Positions 14,187-16,541 of a DNA stretch of 16,541 nucleotides are shown in pieces. The DNA comes from Zetaproteobacteria bacterium. GTDB lineage: Bacteria > Pseudomonadota > Zetaproteobacteria > Mariprofundales > Mariprofundaceae. The notes under the pieces are model-generated. The model saw only the letters and a list, made by a program, of their open reading frames with translations, searched no databases and was not told where the DNA came from. Position 1 is the stretch's first letter, and the number at the start of each line of letters is the position of its first letter. The stretch covers positions 1 to 16,541 of the forward strand of contig JAJRVH010000176.1 in the NCBI GenBank assembly GCA_021545625.1, written 5' to 3'. The position numbers were made by a program, and so were the translations under genes.

Positions 14187-16070
14187 TCAACGCCCCGATA
14201 GGCGGCGCAAGCGGGCAACAATACCATCGGCATCGAGCTCCAGATCGCGCAGAATCTCGGCCTGCGTGCCCTGATCGGGAAAGGCATCCGGCATCGCCAC
14301 ATGGACAAACGGACCGCTCCAGCCGACACGCACCGCTTCACAGAGAATCTGCTCGCCGATGCCGCCCTGCGTCGTTCCCTCCTCGACCACGATCAGCAGC
14401 CCGCCCGGCTTCAGATGCCGGTCGATCGCCTGCACATCCAGCGGCTTGATAAAACGCAGATTCATCAGACCGAGATGCAGGCCGTCTTCCCTGCGCAGGG
14501 TTTCAACCGCCTGCAAGGCGTCGCGACAGCGCGTACCGACGGCGATCACCAGCCCGTCCGGGCCATCCTCGAGCATTTCCGCCTTGCCGACGGGCAGCAC
14601 CGCCATCTCGCCCTGCTCGACGCCATAGCCATTGCCGCGAGGATAGCGTATCGCCACGGGGCCATCGATCTGCAGTGACGTGGCCAGCATGTGGCGCAAT
14701 TCGGCCTCGTCCTTCGGCGCCATGATCGTGATATTCGGCAAGCAACGGAGAAACGCGATATCGAACATGCCGGTATGCGTGGCCCCGTCGGCGCCAACGA
14801 TGCCGGCCCGGTCGAGACAGAACGTCACCGGCAGGTTCTGGATACAGACATCATGGACAATCTGGTCATAGCCGCGCTGAATGAAGGTCGAATAAATGGC
14901 CACGAACGGTCGCCTGCCAGCCGCAGCCAGCCCGCCGGCGAAGGTCACCGCATGCTGCTCGGCAATGCCGACGTCGAAACAGCGGCCGGGATGGCGACGG
15001 GCAAAACGGGCCAGCCCCGTGCCGCCCGGCATCGCGGCCGTGATGGCGACGATACGCCCGTCGTTATCGGCCATATCCGCCAGCGTATCGGCAAATACCT
15101 GCGTATAGCTCGGCGGCTTGCCGCTGCTTTTGATCGGTTCGCCTGTCTGGACATTATACGGCCCGAGCCCGTGCCAGGTCTCGGGATCCTCCTCGGCCGG
15201 TGAAAAACCGAGGCCCTTTTTGGTCAGTGTATGCAGCAGGATCGGACCATCCAGCTCCTTGCAGTTGGCCAGCGTCGGCAACAGGTGGTCGAAATCATGG
15301 CCATCGACCGGGCCGATATAGCGAAAGCCCAGCTCCTCGAACAGCGTGCCCGGCGTGATCATGCCCTTCACATGCTCTTCCATGCGCCTGGCAACAGCCT
15401 CGATACCGCCCGGCAGCTTTTCCAGAATACGCTTGGCCGCATCCTTGGCCTGCGTATAGGGCTTGCCGGTGATAATGCGCGCCAGATACGACGACATCGC
15501 GCCGACATTCGGCGCAATCGACATCTCATTGTCGTTCAGGATCACCAGCAGACGCCGCCGCTCCGCGCCGGCATGGTTGAGCGCCTCGAAGGCCATGCCG
15601 CCGGTCAGCGCCCCGTCGCCGATCACCGCCACGACATGATGATGCTCACCGTTCAGGTCGCGGCCGGCGGCCATGCCATAAGCCGCAGAAATCGAGGTCG
15701 AGGCATGGCCGGCGCCAAACGGGTCATGCTCGGACTCGCTACGTTTCGTGAAGCCCGACAGGCCGCCGTACTGGCGCACCGTCGGCATCCGCTCAAGCCT
15801 GCCGGTCAGCATCTTGTGCGGGTAAGCCTGATGCCCGACATCCCAGATAATCTTGTCGCGAGGCGAATCGAACAGGTAATGCAGCGCGATCGTCAGCTCG
15901 ACGACGCCGAGCCCCGCGCCCAGATGGCCGCCGATCGGCGCCAGCGTTTCGATCAGATAATGCCGCATCTCCTCGGCCAGAAACGGAAGCTGTTCAGGCT
16001 TCAGGGCCTTCAGATCGGCCGTGCCATGCATGCCGGCCAGCAATGACGGCTTGTTGCCTGCCGGATTCAC
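14187..16070 (-). CDS. dxs: 1-deoxy-D-xylulose-5-phosphate synthase
   Basis: A 627-residue thiamine-diphosphate enzyme that condenses pyruvate and glyceraldehyde 3-phosphate to DXP, the first step of the MEP isoprenoid pathway. Conserved residues include H49 (GGHLGAGLG), H80 (WDVGHQAYPHK), the thiamine and metal motif GDGALTGG (151-158) with NDNEMSI (179-185), H300 in TWHGLGPY, E371 in VGIAEQHAVTFAGG, and R399 and Y401 in FIQRGYDQ. The length is typical. The start is GTG at 16070, overlapping the ispA stop as GTGA, with GGAG 8 nt upstream. An internal ATG at 16031 would remove the usual leading helix LLAGMHGTADLKAL. Coupling to ispA matches the frequent ispA-dxs order. Confidence 0.98.
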   Translation of the reverse strand: MNPAGNKPSLLAGMHGTADLKALKPEQLPFLAEEMRHYLIETLAPIGGHLGAGLGVVELTIALHYLFDSPRDKIIWDVGHQAYPHKMLTGRLERMPTVRQYGGLSGFTKRSESEHDPFGAGHASTSISAAYGMAAGRDLNGEHHHVVAVIGDGALTGGMAFEALNHAGAERRRLLVILNDNEMSIAPNVGAMSSYLARIITGKPYTQAKDAAKRILEKLPGGIEAVARRMEEHVKGMITPGTLFEELGFRYIGPVDGHDFDHLLPTLANCKELDGPILLHTLTKKGLGFSPAEEDPETWHGLGPYNVQTGEPIKSSGKPPSYTQVFADTLADMADNDGRIVAITAAMPGGTGLARFARRHPGRCFDVGIAEQHAVTFAGGLAAAGRRPFVAIYSTFIQRGYDQIVHDVCIQNLPVTFCLDRAGIVGADGATHTGMFDIAFLRCLPNITIMAPKDEAELRHMLATSLQIDGPVAIRYPRGNGYGVEQGEMAVLPVGKAEMLEDGPDGLVIAVGTRCRDALQAVETLRREDGLHLGLMNLRFIKPLDVQAIDRHLKPGGLLIVVEEGTTQGGIGEQILCEAVRVGWSGPFVHVAMPDAFPDQGTQAEILRDLELDADGIVARLRRLSGR

Positions 16071-16541
16071 TGGCCCCGCTCCAGTATATAATGTGCCAGC
16101 TTCCGCAACTGTTCCCCCTTCGCCTCCAGCGGCTCGCAGGCCGCCAGCGCCATATCGCGCATCTCCACGGCCAGCTCCCGCGCCCGCTTCAGCCCGAGAA
16201 TCGAGACATAGGTCGCCTTATGCTGCGCCGCATCCTTGCCGGCGCTTTTGCCCAGAGCCTCCGAACATGCCGTTGCATCAAGTATATCATCGGCGATCTG
16301 GAACAGCAGCCCGACCGCCTTGCCGTAACGCGAGCAGGCCTCCTGCATCGTGGCACCGGCGCCGGCCAGCAACGCGCCCGCCTCGCAGCTCCAGCGGATC
16401 AACGCACCGGTCTTGTGCAGGTGGATGCGTTCCACGGCCAGGATATCCGCATCCGCCACGCCCTCGGCCTGCAAGTCCATCATCTGGCCGCCGACCATGC
16501 CCTGGCAACCGGCGGCCAGCGCCATGCGGCGCAGCAGTTCG
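16067..16541 (-). CDS. ispA: Farnesyl diphosphate synthase (N-terminus cut by window edge)
   Basis: The last ~157 residues of a trans-prenyltransferase of the IspA type, which adds isopentenyl diphosphate to DMAPP and GPP to make farnesyl diphosphate. Visible motifs are GMVGGQMMDLQAEG, the HLHKTGALI segment, the second aspartate-rich motif in FQIADDILD (codons at 16277-16291) and GKDAAQHKATYVSILG. The first aspartate-rich motif would lie beyond the right edge. The gene continues past the window; an internal ATG at 16525 is not the start. It overlaps dxs by 4 nt. The short chain-length-type sequence and the dxs neighbour favour IspA over longer-chain synthases, but the region that decides chain length is missing. 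Confidence 0.93.
   Translation of the reverse strand, partial: ELLRRMALAAGCQGMVGGQMMDLQAEGVADADILAVERIHLHKTGALIRWSCEAGALLAGAGATMQEACSRYGKAVGLLFQIADDILDATACSEALGKSAGKDAAQHKATYVSILGLKRARELAVEMRDMALAACEPLEAKGEQLRKLAHYILERGQ

Noticed and set aside
1..16541. CRISPR array, tRNA, rRNA, transposase, integrase, toxin-antitoxin or defence system
   Set aside because: I looked on both strands and saw no spaced repeats, cloverleaf, insertion-sequence ends or related domains; the window is conserved core genes.

Overview
This window looks like ordinary core chromosome of a GC-rich proteobacterium, most likely gammaproteobacterial or from a neighbouring lineage. SlyX, the SrkA/YihE kinase, a succinylase-type DapD closely resembling the E. 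coli protein, DapC, and rpsU close to dnaG all point that way; the exact group cannot be fixed from sequence alone. There is no rRNA, tRNA, CRISPR array, insertion sequence, prophage or integron. Nearly every base is coding, and no gene-free stretch exceeds about 130 bases.

Left part (1-2079, minus strand): a macromolecular-synthesis cluster, rpsU - yqeY - dnaG. rpsU has a near-perfect ribosome binding site and is followed by a strong intrinsic terminator before yqeY. A second hairpin lies between yqeY and dnaG. dnaG is cut by the window edge.

Plus-strand island (2080-4477): murJ (lipid II flippase) overlaps by 11 nt a PolB-type 3'-5' exonuclease of the DnaQ fold. It is convergent with the next minus-strand operon.

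Middle (4509-10741, minus strand): a tightly packed run, argH - FN3-like lipoprotein - dapC - type III PLP decarboxylase - lipoprotein (broken) - dapD - SRPBCC protein. DapD and DapC are successive steps of the succinylase route to diaminopimelate and lysine. The decarboxylase occupies the place where lysA would be expected, but its active-site motifs resemble siderophore or exosortase-associated decarboxylases more than LysA. The lipoprotein gene between the decarboxylase and dapD is split by a perfect 16-bp tandem duplication (6215-6246). Removing one copy restores one continuous 218-residue reading frame; this is the clearest anomaly in the window.

Right part (10819-16541, minus strand): ispA (partial) - dxs - SH3 protein - M48 metalloprotease - tlyA - srkA - slyX. 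ispA and dxs supply isoprenoid precursors and overlap by 4 nt (GTGA). The downstream genes also mostly overlap by 4 nt or are a few bases apart, which suggests one transcription unit mixing isoprenoid supply, envelope quality control, rRNA methylation and stress response.

I found no convincing undescribed multi-gene system. The items most worth a second look are the duplicated, frameshifted lipoprotein and the unusual decarboxylase in the lysine cluster.
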